This document shows, piece by piece, positions 25,212 to 34,035 of a stretch of DNA of 64,000 nt (position 1 is the stretch's first letter; the number at the start of each line of letters is the position of its first letter). The notes beneath the pieces are model-generated. The model was not told the DNA's origin. It did not search any database and saw only the letters and a program-made list of their open reading frames with translations. The DNA comes from Streptomyces sulfonofaciens. Lineage in GTDB: Bacteria; Actinomycetota; Actinomycetes; Streptomycetales; Streptomycetaceae. The position numbers and the translations under genes were made by a program. Location: contig NZ_BNCD01000011.1 in NCBI RefSeq assembly GCF_014656295.1, positions 1 through 64,000 of the forward strand. Direction: 5' to 3'.

Positions 25212-26240
25212 ATGCGCCGTCTCTTTGGCATGCCCACATCTGGAAAGCCCGGCTCCCGGGCCGCGGTGGGAGCGGCGGTGGCCGCGCTCGCGATCGGCAC
25301 CGCCGTCGCGGTGATGCCGTCGGCCTCCGCGGAGCCTGCGCCCGAGCCGGCGGCCGCCGGCTTCGCGCCGTACACGGACATGTCCAACTCCAACGAGAAC
25401 CTGCTCGACACCGCCATCACCGAGCACGGCGTCAAGTCGTTCACCGCCGCCTTCGTGCTCGGCTCCGGTTGCAACCAGATCTGGGGCGACACCCTCCCGG
25501 TCGGCGACGACTCCAACACCGACCCGCTGATCGAGAAGGCGCAGTCCGAGGGCGCGTCCGTGATCATCTCCTCCGGCGGGGCGGCCGGCCTGCCGCTCGC
25601 CTGGACCTGTACGGACCAGGGCGCGATCGAGGCCGGCTACCAGAAGATCATCGACTCCTACGGCGTCAACTCGCTGGACTTCGACATCGAGGGCGGCGCG
25701 ATCGCGGACACCGCCGCCGCGACGCGCAACATGCAGGCGATGAAGAACCTCAAGGCCGCCAACCCCGACCTGACGTTCTCCGTCACCCTCCCGGTGCTGC
25801 CCGACGGCCTGACCGCCGACGGTGTCAACATCATCAAGGCCGCCAAGGACGCCGGCGTCAAGATCGACGTCGTCAACATCATGACGATGGACTACTACCA
25901 GGGCGACCAGGACATGGGTAAGGCGGCGATCGCGGCCGCCCAGGCCACACTGGGTCAGATGCAGTCGGTCGACTCCAGCTACGGCTACGCCAACCTCGGC
26001 ATCACCCCGATGATCGGCGTCAACGACGACAACTCCGTCTTCTCGCTGGACAACGCCTCGTCGGTGGCGAGCTGGGCCGCGAGCAACGGCGTCGGACGGC
26101 TGGCGTTCTGGTCCGCGAACCGCGACACCTCGTGCGCCTCGGCGGCCCGGCAGGGCGTCAAGAAGCCCGACGCGTCGTCGACGTGCAGCGGAGTGGACCA
26201 GGGGCAACTGGCGTTCACCGACGCCTTCAACGGCGCCTGA
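25212..26240 (+). CDS. Secreted GH18 chitinase, catalytic domain only
   Basis: A 342-residue exported chitinase. The signal peptide ends near ASA-E at residue 40. The GH18 motif DxDxE appears as SLDFDIEGG with Asp156, Asp158 and catalytic Glu160; NIMTMDYY carries the substrate-binding methionine/tyrosine segment. The sequence resembles the single-domain group related to the Pyrococcus ChiA catalytic domain, without chitin-binding or fibronectin domains. ATG 25212 follows GGAAGGA. Expression should follow chitin breakdown through the upstream DasR-type site. Confidence 0.9.
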   Translation: MRRLFGMPTSGKPGSRAAVGAAVAALAIGTAVAVMPSASAEPAPEPAAAGFAPYTDMSNSNENLLDTAITEHGVKSFTAAFVLGSGCNQIWGDTLPVGDDSNTDPLIEKAQSEGASVIISSGGAAGLPLAWTCTDQGAIEAGYQKIIDSYGVNSLDFDIEGGAIADTAAATRNMQAMKNLKAANPDLTFSVTLPVLPDGLTADGVNIIKAAKDAGVKIDVVNIMTMDYYQGDQDMGKAAIAAAQATLGQMQSVDSSYGYANLGITPMIGVNDDNSVFSLDNASSVASWAASNGVGRLAFWSANRDTSCASAARQGVKKPDASSTCSGVDQGQLAFTDAFNGA

Positions 26241-26577
26241 TCCAGGGCTCCGAGGGGCGCCCGTGCTCCTTCGGGGGCGGACCGCGCCCCGCCGGGGCGC
26301 GGGGACCGGCGCGGGCGTGCCGGCGGCCGGCGGCATGGACCAGCCGCCGGCCGGCAGCCGGGGACCGACGGACATGCCGGGACGCGGCCGGGACGGTGCC
26401 GGGAGGCGGGGGCGGCGCTGGAACGCGGCGGGGTCGGTGCCGGGACGCGGTGGGGTCGGTGCCGGGACGCGGTGGGGTCGGTGCCGTGACCCGGCCGGGG
26501 CGGTGCCTGACGGGCCCGGTCCCGGGCCCGCCGTCTGCCGTGGACCGGCGCACCGCCGCCTCGGCGCACGGTCGCCC
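26241..26577. other. Convergent intergenic region with terminator and repeats
   Basis: Between the chitinase and histidine kinase stops. A 9-bp stem with a 3-nt loop (CCGCGCCCC and GGGGCGCGG) lies at 26282-26302, and GGCCGGCGGC/GCCGCCGGCC arms follow near 26324-26355. A 22-bp unit starting GTGCCGGGACGCGG is repeated exactly at 26437-26458 and 26459-26480, with partial copies on both sides. No gene. Confidence 0.65.
26282..26302. terminator. Hairpin after chitinase gene
   Basis: A perfect 9-bp GC stem with a GCC loop, 41 bases downstream of the chitinase stop codon. Confidence 0.7.
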
Positions 26578-27921
26578 TCAGCGCGCCGTCGGCTTCGGCG
26601 CCCGCTCCTTCGCCGCGGGCCGCCGCGCCAGCGCGGCCCGGCACGGCCGCGTCCTCGGGCGCTGCGGGCGGTCCGCGGGGGCCAGGGCGGGCAGGCGCAC
26701 CGTGAACCGGGCACCGGAGCCGGGCTCGCCCTCCGCGTGGACGGAGCCGCCGTGGCCGTGCACCACCTCGCGCACCAGCGCCAGGCCGATACCGAACCGC
26801 CGCCCCCGCCCGGTGTGCCCGTGCGCGAACCGCTCGAAGAGGTGCTCGGCACGGTGCGGTTCGAAGCCCCCGCCGGTGTCCCGCACGGTGAGCACGACGC
26901 TGCCGTCGCCGTGCGCGCCGACGGTGAGCGTGACACGGCCGCCCGGCGGTGTGTGTCCGATGGCGTTGTCGACCAGTGCGGAGACGGCCCGGCGCAGCGC
27001 CGACGGCACGCCCGCGACCAGGTGCGGTCCGCCCTCCGCACGTGCCGTGAGCGTCAGCGCGTCAAGGCCGGCGCGCACCTGCTCCTCCCGGCAGATCTCC
27101 TCGGCCAGCGCGGCGAGGTCCACCGCGACCGTCAGGACCGGGGCGTGGGGCAACCGGGCGGACAGCAGCAGGTCGTCGATCACATCGCCCAACTGCCGGC
27201 TGGTGGCGACCAGTTGCCGCAGGTCGGCGGCGACCGGCTCGGGCAGCGCCAGCGTGCCCGCGAGCCGCACCAGGAGCTGCGCGCGGGTGTGCAGCCGGGT
27301 CAGCGGGGTGCGCAGTTCGTGGCTGGCGTCGGCGACGAAGCGTCGCTGGCGGGACAGCGCCTCGCCCAGCGGCGCCGTCGCCCTGCGCGCCAGCAGCGTC
27401 CCGAGGAGGGCCGCGCCCGCAAGTCCGGCCGCCTCGGCCGCCGCGACGGCCATCAGCAGGTGGTGCCGCTCCTGCCGGGCGTACCGCAGATCGCGCACCG
27501 CCTGCACGACGTCCCGGCCGCGGTGCGTGGTCAGCACCCGGTAGTGCGCACCGCCCACCGTCACGTCGCGTGAGACGTCGCCGCGCCCGGCCCTGACCTG
27601 CCGCACCGCGGCACGCACCGGGAAGCCCGCCGGAGTGCCGGGCGACCGGTACGTCGCGGCACCGTGCGTGACGACCAGCCAGACGCAGGCCGGCGGTGCG
27701 GACACGTCGGCGTACCGGGCCGCGTACCGCAGGTCGCGGCTGATGTCCGACGACTGCCCCCGGGTGGTCACGGCGTAGATGACACCGCCCACCACCAGCA
27801 GGAGCACCGCGGCCACGGCCGTCACCCAGGCCGTGATCGCCCGCCGGGCACGGGCCAGCATCCGGGTCTGCCCGCCGTCCGGCACGTGCGGCCCGGCCGG
27901 TGCGCCCCGGGCGCGGGTCAC
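26578..27921 (-). CDS. Two-component sensor histidine kinase
   Basis: A 447-residue membrane kinase. Transmembrane segments lie at about 30-52 and 154-178, enclosing a roughly 100-residue extracytoplasmic sensor without recognised domain. The H-box FVADASHELRTPL gives His201; the N-box LVDNAIGHT and the G-boxes DTGGGF and GIGLALV complete the ATP-binding domain. The C-terminal 30 residues are basic. GTG 27921 overlaps the regulator stop by four bases and is chosen for coupling; ATG 27861 is a possible internal start. It is paired with the OmpR-type regulator upstream and probably controls the divergent MFS gene. Confidence 0.9.
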   Translation of the reverse strand: MTRARGAPAGPHVPDGGQTRMLARARRAITAWVTAVAAVLLLVVGGVIYAVTTRGQSSDISRDLRYAARYADVSAPPACVWLVVTHGAATYRSPGTPAGFPVRAAVRQVRAGRGDVSRDVTVGGAHYRVLTTHRGRDVVQAVRDLRYARQERHHLLMAVAAAEAAGLAGAALLGTLLARRATAPLGEALSRQRRFVADASHELRTPLTRLHTRAQLLVRLAGTLALPEPVAADLRQLVATSRQLGDVIDDLLLSARLPHAPVLTVAVDLAALAEEICREEQVRAGLDALTLTARAEGGPHLVAGVPSALRRAVSALVDNAIGHTPPGGRVTLTVGAHGDGSVVLTVRDTGGGFEPHRAEHLFERFAHGHTGRGRRFGIGLALVREVVHGHGGSVHAEGEPGSGARFTVRLPALAPADRPQRPRTRPCRAALARRPAAKERAPKPTAR

Positions 27922-28604
27922 AGCCCGCCCAGCCGGTAGCCGAGGCCGTGCACCGTTCGGATCACACCGCGGCCCAGCTTGCGCCGTAAGTAGTAGACGT
28001 ACGTGTCCACGAGGGAGTCCGCCGAGGCGCCGGCGAAGATCCGGCTGTGCAGGTCGCGACGGGCGTAGACGGTGCGCGGGTGGCTGGCGAGCAGCCGCAG
28101 CAGTGCGAACTCGCGGCCCGACAGCGGCACCTGCGCACCACCGGGCAGCCGCACCTCGCGCCTGGCCACGTCCAGCTCCGCGGCGCCGACCGCCAGCACC
28201 TCCGCCGCATCGAGGTGGCGCCTGAGCAGCGCGCGCACCCGGGCCAGCAACTCGTCCACGTCGAAGGGCTTGCCCAGGTAGTCGTCGGCGCCCGCGTCTA
28301 GGCCCGCGACCCGGTCCGCGGCGTCGCCGAGCGCGGTCAGCACCAGGACGCGGGCGGTGATCCCGGCCCGGCGCAGGCGCCTGATCAGGTCGACCCCGTC
28401 GGCCGCGGGCAGCCCGCGGTCCACCACCATGACGCGGTGCACCCGGTCGAGGGCGAGGTGCAGTCCCTGCTGTGCGTCCAGCGCCACGTCGACCCGGTAG
28501 CCCTCCTGCGTGAACAGGTCGGCCAGCATCCGGGCCTGCTCGGGGTCGTCCTCGACAACGAGCAGACGCCGGTCCTCCGTTGTGGCGGATGGTCTTTCTG
28601 ACAC
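27918..28604 (-). CDS. OmpR family response regulator
   Basis: A 228-residue regulator with a receiver domain (phospho-acceptor Asp62 in VVDRGLP, lysine in LGKPFD) and a C-terminal winged helix (about 130-228, SGREFALLRLLASHP to TVHGLGYRL). GTG 28604 is preferred over the ATG at 28640 because GGAGG lies nine bases upstream. The gene heads the regulator-kinase operon and faces the MFS transporter across 515 bp that carry an 11-bp direct-repeat array. Confidence 0.92.
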   Translation of the reverse strand: MSERPSATTEDRRLLVVEDDPEQARMLADLFTQEGYRVDVALDAQQGLHLALDRVHRVMVVDRGLPAADGVDLIRRLRRAGITARVLVLTALGDAADRVAGLDAGADDYLGKPFDVDELLARVRALLRRHLDAAEVLAVGAAELDVARREVRLPGGAQVPLSGREFALLRLLASHPRTVYARRDLHSRIFAGASADSLVDTYVYYLRRKLGRGVIRTVHGLGYRLGGL

Positions 28605-29119
28605 CGTCCGTGCCTCCAGGTGTGCTCCGGTGCCGCCCATGCTGGACCGGACGGCCGCGGGGCCGCAACGGCACGCCGGCACGGCTCCCGAGGGCGCCCC
28701 GGCGTCAACCCGCCGGCCCGGCCGGGTGTTCCCGCGCGCCCCGGCCGCACCCGCCCGCCGGTGCCGCGGCCACGGGGCGGCACGCGACGGCCGCGGGCCG
28801 GCCGCACAGCGGCCGCGGGACGACCCGGTGACGACCTGCCACCGCTGCGGAACCGTGGTGGAACCGCTCCCGTACCGCTCCCGAACCGCTCCGGGTCGGC
28901 TCTGGGACGGCTCTGAGATCCGCGCGCTAACGTCGCGCGCGCATGGCGTCCGCACTGTCCCCCGCCGCGCCCCTGGAGGCCGCAATTGACGCGTGAACCG
29001 CTGCAGCAACCGGTGACAGGAACCGGGTGGCAGGTCGTGGACGGGCCGCCGGGTGACCGGGAGTCCGCGCCGCGGACGGTGCCGGTGCCGGGGCCGTCGG
29101 CCGCCGGCCGGGAGGCGTC
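28605..29119. other. Divergent regulatory region, response regulator to MFS gene
   Basis: Contains the 11-bp repeat array at 28850-28915, followed by GCGCGCTAACGTCGCGCGC near 28920-28939, in which TAACGT could be a -10 element for the transporter. Frames across the region are shadows without family similarity. Confidence 0.55.
28850..28915 (+). promoter_or_regulatory. 11-bp direct-repeat array, candidate response-regulator site
   Basis: Six contiguous 11-mers: GAACCGTGGTG, GAACCGCTCCC, GTACCGCTCCC, GAACCGCTCCG, GGTCGGCTCTG and GGACGGCTCTG. The common pattern is GNACCGCTCNN, with the last two drifting. An 11-bp period puts each copy on one face of the helix, as OmpR-type dimers require. Confidence 0.7.
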
Positions 29120-30832
29120 GTGCTGAGCGGGCGGCCCGGAGCGGTGAAGGGGGCCGCGTTCGGCCTCGGTTCGCTGCTCGTGGTGGTCGGCGTGCTGCTG
29201 CACTTCCCCTCGTACCTCGGCGTCCGCGACGACGGCTTCATGATGGCGGACATGGGGATGGACCCGGCCATGACCACCGGCATGGTGCTCATCCTGGTCG
29301 GCCTGGCGGCCGCGGGCTGGGGCCTGCTGCCGACCCGCGCACAGGTCAGGGCCCGGGCGGCCAAGGCGCCCACCGCGCGCTTCACGGCCCTGGACACGGC
29401 GAAGTTCACCGGCGCGCACCGGGCCCTGGTGACCGTGCTGACCGTGGCCCTGGTGGTGGACACCATGAAGCCCGCGTCGCTCGGTTTCGTGGTGCCGGGG
29501 ATGCGCATGGAGTACGACCTCAGCGCCGACCAGGCCTCGCTGCTGCCGCTGGTCGCGATCGTGGGCACGGTGGTGGGCTCCCTGGTGTGGGGCTGGGCCG
29601 CCGACCTGTACGGGCGGCGCTCGACGGTACTCATGTCCTCCCTGATGTACGTGGCGACGTCCATCTGCGGGTTCATGCCGTCGTTCCAGTGGAACCTGGT
29701 GATGTGCTTCCTGATGGGCATGGCAGCCGGCGGCATGCTGCCCACGGTGTACTCGCTGATGTCGGAGTCGGTGCCCTCCCGGCACCGGGGGTGGCTGGTG
29801 GTGGCGCAGAGCGGGTTCAGCGCCGCGGTGGGCTACCTGGTGGCGAGCGGCTGCTCGACGCTGCTCGTGCCGCACTTCAGTTGGCGGGTGCTGTGGCTGC
29901 TGAACCTGCCGACCGGGCTCCTGCTGCTGATGCTGCGCCGCTGGATCCCCGAGTCGCCGCGGTTCCTGATCGCCTCCGGGCGAGAGGACGAGGCGGCGCA
30001 GATCATGGCGCGCTACGGCATCCGGGCGGTCGCCACCACCGACCGGGACGCCGACGCGCCGACCGGGGCGCCGGCCGCCGCGCCCGCCGTACCCCCCGTG
30101 CCCGCCGCGTCCGTCCTGGCCCCCGCACTCGCCGTGCCCCCCGCTTCCGCCGTGCCCGACGCACCTGACGTCGCCGCAGGGCCGAACAGGCTGACGACGC
30201 TGGTGTCCCCGGCGTTCCGGCGGCAGACCGGTGTCATCGTGCTCTTCGGAGTGAGCTGGGGACTGGTCAACTGGGGCTTCATCACCTTCCTGCCGACCTT
30301 CCTGAGCGCCGCGGGGGCCGGCACCCACGCCAGCTCGCTGCTCTTCGTCTCGTCGGTGTTCGCGGTGCCCGCCACGGGTGTCGCCGCGGTGCTGTACGCG
30401 CGGTGGAGCAGCAAGAAGGCGATGATCGGCTACGCCGTCGCGACCGCACTGGTGCTGGCGGGCTTCGCCGTGCTGCGGCCGGAGCGGCCCGGGCACGGCA
30501 CCGCCCTGGTGGTGCTGACGGCCCTGCTGCTGAGCGCGGCGGGCGGCATGATCGCGCTGCTCGCGCCCTATGCGACGGAGGTGTACCCGACGGCGCTGCG
30601 GGCCACCGGCAGTGGGGTGGCCGCGGCCGGGAGCAAGGCCGGCGGCCTCTTCGGGCCGCTGCTGCTCACCTCCGCACCCGGCATCGAGGGCCTCGCGGTG
30701 GTCTGCGTCGTGCCGCTGGTCGCCGCAGGGCTGGTGCTCGCCAGATACGGCGCGGAGACGCTCGGCAAGCCGCTGGTCGAGACGGCCACAGGACCTGCGC
30801 CGGGCCTGCTGAAGGAGCCCGCGGACACCTGA
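29120..30832 (+). CDS. MFS transporter with two extra N-terminal membrane helices
   Basis: A 570-residue permease. Two N-terminal membrane segments (about 10-30 and 52-70) are joined by a methionine-rich loop, MMADMGMDPAMTTGM. Then come the 12 standard helices, with the loop-2 motif GWAADLYGRRST and the loop-6 motif RWIPESPRFLIASGRE typical of sugar/aromatic-acid porters. A 60-residue Ala/Pro-rich linker joins the two halves. GTG 29120 follows GGAGG. It is divergent from the two-component genes. The substrate cannot be named; sugars, organic acids or a metal chelate are all open. Confidence 0.85.
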   Translation: MLSGRPGAVKGAAFGLGSLLVVVGVLLHFPSYLGVRDDGFMMADMGMDPAMTTGMVLILVGLAAAGWGLLPTRAQVRARAAKAPTARFTALDTAKFTGAHRALVTVLTVALVVDTMKPASLGFVVPGMRMEYDLSADQASLLPLVAIVGTVVGSLVWGWAADLYGRRSTVLMSSLMYVATSICGFMPSFQWNLVMCFLMGMAAGGMLPTVYSLMSESVPSRHRGWLVVAQSGFSAAVGYLVASGCSTLLVPHFSWRVLWLLNLPTGLLLLMLRRWIPESPRFLIASGREDEAAQIMARYGIRAVATTDRDADAPTGAPAAAPAVPPVPAASVLAPALAVPPASAVPDAPDVAAGPNRLTTLVSPAFRRQTGVIVLFGVSWGLVNWGFITFLPTFLSAAGAGTHASSLLFVSSVFAVPATGVAAVLYARWSSKKAMIGYAVATALVLAGFAVLRPERPGHGTALVVLTALLLSAAGGMIALLAPYATEVYPTALRATGSGVAAAGSKAGGLFGPLLLTSAPGIEGLAVVCVVPLVAAGLVLARYGAETLGKPLVETATGPAPGLLKEPADT

Positions 30833-30952
30833 GCGCCGCCGCCCCGCCGTGCCGTCCTGTCGCCCCGCCGTGCCGTCCCGTCGCCCCGCCGCGCCGCGCC
30901 GTCCCGTCCCGTCCCGTCGCGCGGTGTGACGGAGCACGGGGGCGCGGCGGGA
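30833..30952. other. Convergent spacer with CCGTCCCGTCGCC repeats
   Basis: Between the MFS and SDR stops. GCCGTCCTGTCGCCCCGCC-like units recur three times and decay into CCCGT copies. No hairpin of quality was found. Confidence 0.5.
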
Positions 30953-31717
30953 TCAGACGTCCGCGGGCCGGACGGAGCCGAGGGACGCGGCGCGTCCGCC
31001 GTCGACGGGGACGACGGCTCCGGTGACGAAGGAGGCGTCATCGCCGGCGAGGAAGGCGATGACCCCCGCGATCTCCGCCGGTGTGCCGGCCCGGCCGAGG
31101 GGGGTCCTCGCGACGATGGGGGCCAGCGCCTCCGGTCCGGCACCGGCGGTCCGGGGGGTGTCGACGAGGCCGGGCGCGACCGCGTTGACGCGCACCCCCT
31201 CTGCGGCGTGGTCAAGGGCCATCGACCTGGTCATGCTCTCGATCGCGCCCTTGCTGGTGTTGTAGGCCACCCACCCGTACTCCGCCCGGTCCCCCTGGAC
31301 GGAGGACACCTGCACGATCGAGCCGCGTCGGAGGGCCAGTTCCGGCAGCGCCGCGCGGGCGAACAGGTACGCACTGGTGACGTTCGTGCGCAGCAGATCG
31401 GCCCACTCCTCGGGGTCCACCGCGGCCACGTCGCCGCGCAGGGCGTTGCCCACGTTGTTGACCAGGACGTCGAGGCCCCCGAAGCGGTCGACGGCGGCGG
31501 CCACCGCCCGCCCGGCCACCGCCGGATCACCGGCGTCGCCGGCCACCAGGTGCAGCCGGTCGTCCGGCAGGCCGGCAAGGGCCTCGCGCAGCCTGCCCTC
31601 CGTGCGGCTGACGGCCACGACGTTGCCGCCCTCGGCCAGGAAACGGTGGACGGTCTGACGGCCTATCCCCGAGCCGGCGCCGGTGACGATGATGGTCTTC
31701 CCGGTGAAACGGGACAT
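30953..31717 (-). CDS. SDR family oxidoreductase (FabG-like)
   Basis: A 254-residue classical short-chain dehydrogenase. The cofactor motif TGAGSGIGR is at 12-20, NNVG at 87-90, and the catalytic Ser139, Tyr152 and Lys156 are in place (YNTSK). The C terminus FVTGAVVPVDGG is typical. ATG 31717 follows AAGGAAA. It is the second gene of an operon with the quinone-reductase-like gene 77 bp upstream and is therefore expected to be under the TetR regulator at 32915. Confidence 0.9.
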   Translation of the reverse strand: MSRFTGKTIIVTGAGSGIGRQTVHRFLAEGGNVVAVSRTEGRLREALAGLPDDRLHLVAGDAGDPAVAGRAVAAAVDRFGGLDVLVNNVGNALRGDVAAVDPEEWADLLRTNVTSAYLFARAALPELALRRGSIVQVSSVQGDRAEYGWVAYNTSKGAIESMTRSMALDHAAEGVRVNAVAPGLVDTPRTAGAGPEALAPIVARTPLGRAGTPAEIAGVIAFLAGDDASFVTGAVVPVDGGRAASLGSVRPADV

Positions 31718-31794
31718 TCCGGTTTCCTTGTCTGTGCTGTCGGGTGCCCGTGCTGCCGGACGTGTGCGAGCCGCCTGGTGTGCCTCGGTGGCGG

Positions 31795-32778
31795 TCAGGG
31801 CGCCAGCACGATCCGGCCGCCCACCTGCCCGCTCTCGATGCGGCGGTGCGCCTCCGCGGCCTCGGCGAGCGGCAGGGTCTCGGTGCGGATGTCGACCAGG
31901 CCCCGACCGATCGCCTCCAGGGCGGCCCGGGCGGCGGGGGCGGCCTGCTCGGGGTGGGCGGGCAGGTAGAAGCCGACCGAGAAGCCGAGCAGGGCGAGGT
32001 TTGCGCCCCACAGGGCGTTGGTCTGCACGGTGTGCTCCCAGTCGCCGCTGGCGTTGCCCACCAGCAGTATCCGGCCCAGCGGCGCCATCACCGCCAGCGT
32101 GTCCGTGCGCAGCCGGCCGCCGACCGGATCGACGGCCACGTCGAAGCGCTGGTCGCCGACGGCCTCGACGAGGTCCTCGGCGACCACGATGTCGTCGTAG
32201 GGCAGGGCCGAGGCACGCGCGGCGGCCAGCGAGGGACGGCGGACGGTGCCGACCACGCCGGAGGCGCCCAGGACGCGGGCGACACCGGGAAAGGCGGAGG
32301 CGAGCCCGCCCAGCGCGCCGTGCACCAGCACCCGCTCACCGGGCTCCAGGTGCGCCACCCCGGTGAGGGCCAGGTGGGCGGTGGCGGCGTTGGGCACCGC
32401 GGCCGCCGCCAGCGCCGGGTCCACGCCGGAGCCCTCCAGACTGACGGCGAACACGGCGTCGACGACGGTGACGGAGGCATAGCCGCCGTCGGCCCCGGTG
32501 GCCGACAGTGTCACCACCGGCTCCCCGACCCTGAGGCCCTCGACGCCCTCGCCGAGCGCCCGGACCGTGCCGGCCACCTCCAGGCCGGGCACGTAGGGCG
32601 GCTGCGGCAGGCCCGGCCGTGACTTGTACTGGCCCTGCCTGATGAAGGCGTCGACCAGTCCGACGGCGGCGTGGCTGACGTCGATCGCGACCTCGCCGGG
32701 CCCGGGCACCGGATCGGGCAGCTCCTTGAGCTCGAAGACCCCGGGGCCCCCGAAACGTGTGACGACGGCAGCGTGCAC
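31795..32778 (-). CDS. Medium-chain oxidoreductase, NADPH:quinone reductase-like
   Basis: A 327-residue zinc-independent medium-chain dehydrogenase. The GroES-like N-terminal domain has VPGLEVAGTVRALGEGV and the Rossmann part begins with GERVLVHGALGGLASA. The usual quinone-reductase GAAGGVG loop is altered to GALGGLA. Structural-zinc cysteines are absent. GTG 32778 is chosen because GAGGAGAACG precedes it; the longer frame crosses the operator region. The promoter side faces the TetR gene and carries two copies of its likely operator. Confidence 0.88.
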   Translation of the reverse strand: MHAAVVTRFGGPGVFELKELPDPVPGPGEVAIDVSHAAVGLVDAFIRQGQYKSRPGLPQPPYVPGLEVAGTVRALGEGVEGLRVGEPVVTLSATGADGGYASVTVVDAVFAVSLEGSGVDPALAAAAVPNAATAHLALTGVAHLEPGERVLVHGALGGLASAFPGVARVLGASGVVGTVRRPSLAAARASALPYDDIVVAEDLVEAVGDQRFDVAVDPVGGRLRTDTLAVMAPLGRILLVGNASGDWEHTVQTNALWGANLALLGFSVGFYLPAHPEQAAPAARAALEAIGRGLVDIRTETLPLAEAAEAHRRIESGQVGGRIVLAP

Positions 32779-32834
32779 GACCGTTCTCCTCTCGTGGCCG
32801 GGAGCACCGCGCCGAGGCGGCAGGTGCCTCCCTT

Positions 32835-32855
32835 TAACGCAATAGGATTGCGTTA
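32835..32855. promoter_or_regulatory. TetR operator candidate 1
   Basis: A perfect 9-bp inverted repeat TAACGCAAT-AGG-ATTGCGTTA. It lies 57 bases upstream of the oxidoreductase start and matches TAACGC-N9-GCGTTA, the pattern repeated at 32884. Confidence 0.82.
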
Positions 32856-32883
32856 CCTGCACGCTAACACACCCGGGAGCCCT

Positions 32884-32904
32884 TAACGCACTCCGGCAGC
32901 GTTA
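32884..32904. promoter_or_regulatory. TetR operator candidate 2
   Basis: TAACGC-N9-GCGTTA, the same outer 6-bp arms and total length as the first copy, with a different centre. It ends ten bases before the tetR-type start codon, so binding here would repress the regulator itself. Confidence 0.8.
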
Positions 32905-32914
32905 CCTTGGTGGG

Positions 32915-33574
32915 ATGCACCGTCGAGCCCGCTCCCAGGAGGCCAAGCTCCGCCGCGCCGAGGACCTGCTGGAGGCCGCGGGCACGCTGGCCGCCCGCCT
33001 CGGAGGAGTGCGCCACGTCACCCTCGCGGCCGTCACCGAGGCCGCCGGCCTGCACCCCTCGGCCGTCCGGCGCTACTTCGCCAGCAAGGAGGAACTCCTC
33101 CTCGAACTCGCGGAACGCGGATGGGGCCAGTGGTGCGACACGCTCACCGCACGGCTCGCCGGCGCCCGCGGCCTCACACCGCCCGAGACCGCCGCGGCCG
33201 TCGGTACCACCCTCGCCTCGCTGCCGCTCTTCTGCGACCTGCTCACCCATGTGCCGCTCAGCCTCGAAGGCGAGGTCGACATCGAGCGCGCGCGCCGCTA
33301 CAAGACCCGTTCGTTCGCGGCGTACGACACCATCGTCGACACCCTGACCGCCACGGGAGCCATGACCGCGGAGCAGGTCCACGACCTCATCGCGGCGGCG
33401 CTGGGCATGACCGCCAACCTCTGGCAGCTCTCCCACCCCACGCCCACCCTGGCCCGGCTCTACGCCCAGGAGCCCCGCTGGGCCCATGCCGCGCTCGACT
33501 TCGAGGACCGCCTCGTCCGCCTCCTCCAGGCCACCGCCGTCGGACTCGCCTCGGCCGGCGGCCCGTCCCTCTAG
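32915..33574 (+). CDS. TetR family repressor
   Basis: A 219-residue regulator. The N-terminal helix-turn-helix spans about 10-60 (VTLAAVTEAAGLHPSAVRRYFASKEELL), followed by an all-helical ligand domain with a tetracyclin-like C-terminal fold of the TetR_C family. There is little ribosome-site sequence before ATG 32915, so translation may be leaderless or weak. It is divergent from the quinone-reductase/SDR operon, with two 21-bp palindromes between them. The ligand may be a quinone, aldehyde or other electrophile handled by that operon. Confidence 0.9.
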   Translation: MHRRARSQEAKLRRAEDLLEAAGTLAARLGGVRHVTLAAVTEAAGLHPSAVRRYFASKEELLLELAERGWGQWCDTLTARLAGARGLTPPETAAAVGTTLASLPLFCDLLTHVPLSLEGEVDIERARRYKTRSFAAYDTIVDTLTATGAMTAEQVHDLIAAALGMTANLWQLSHPTPTLARLYAQEPRWAHAALDFEDRLVRLLQATAVGLASAGGPSL

Positions 33575-34035
33575 CGCCTCCGGACCGGGTGGCCGTGCCG
33601 CGGCCGCCCGGGAGCGGACGGCGGGCCCCGTGGCCAGGGATCCCGGGCCCGCGCCCGGGCCGACCACCGGCGTGCCGCGTCCGGCGGCGCGTCGCGTCCG
33701 ACGGCCTCCCCGCGCCAAGGCGGCCGGCGCCCCCGTGCTGCCGCACGTGCGCCCCCGGCGGCCCGGGCGATCGCGGACGAGCGGCACGCGCGGGCGGGCG
33801 AGTGGCACGGGTGGGCGGACAGCCGCGGCGGGCGGACCCCGCGCGGGTGGACGGGTGCCGTCAGGAGGCGGCGCGCGAGAGGGCGTTCGCGGGCCGGGGC
33901 GGTGGGCCGCGTGCCCGCGCGGGGGCCGTCGGCCGGTGGGCCGCTCACGCGGTCGACCGACGCCCTGCACGGGTCGCCGCGCGTGGAAGGATGGGCGCAC
34001 CGCCGCCGCCCGTGCGGCGGGCGGCGAGGGGCGGC
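33575..34035. other. Intergenic region before SNF2 helicase
   Basis: 461 bp of GC-rich sequence after the TetR stop. The helicase frame stays open through all of it, but composition and lack of motifs argue against coding. Short CGGGCGGGCGAG-type repeats are present near 33790-33835. No promoter could be placed. Confidence 0.45.

Noticed and set aside
33121..34035. Longer helicase frame (1101 codons)
   Set aside because: It overlaps the TetR gene and consists of low-complexity Arg/Pro/Gly sequence; the open frame results from high GC.
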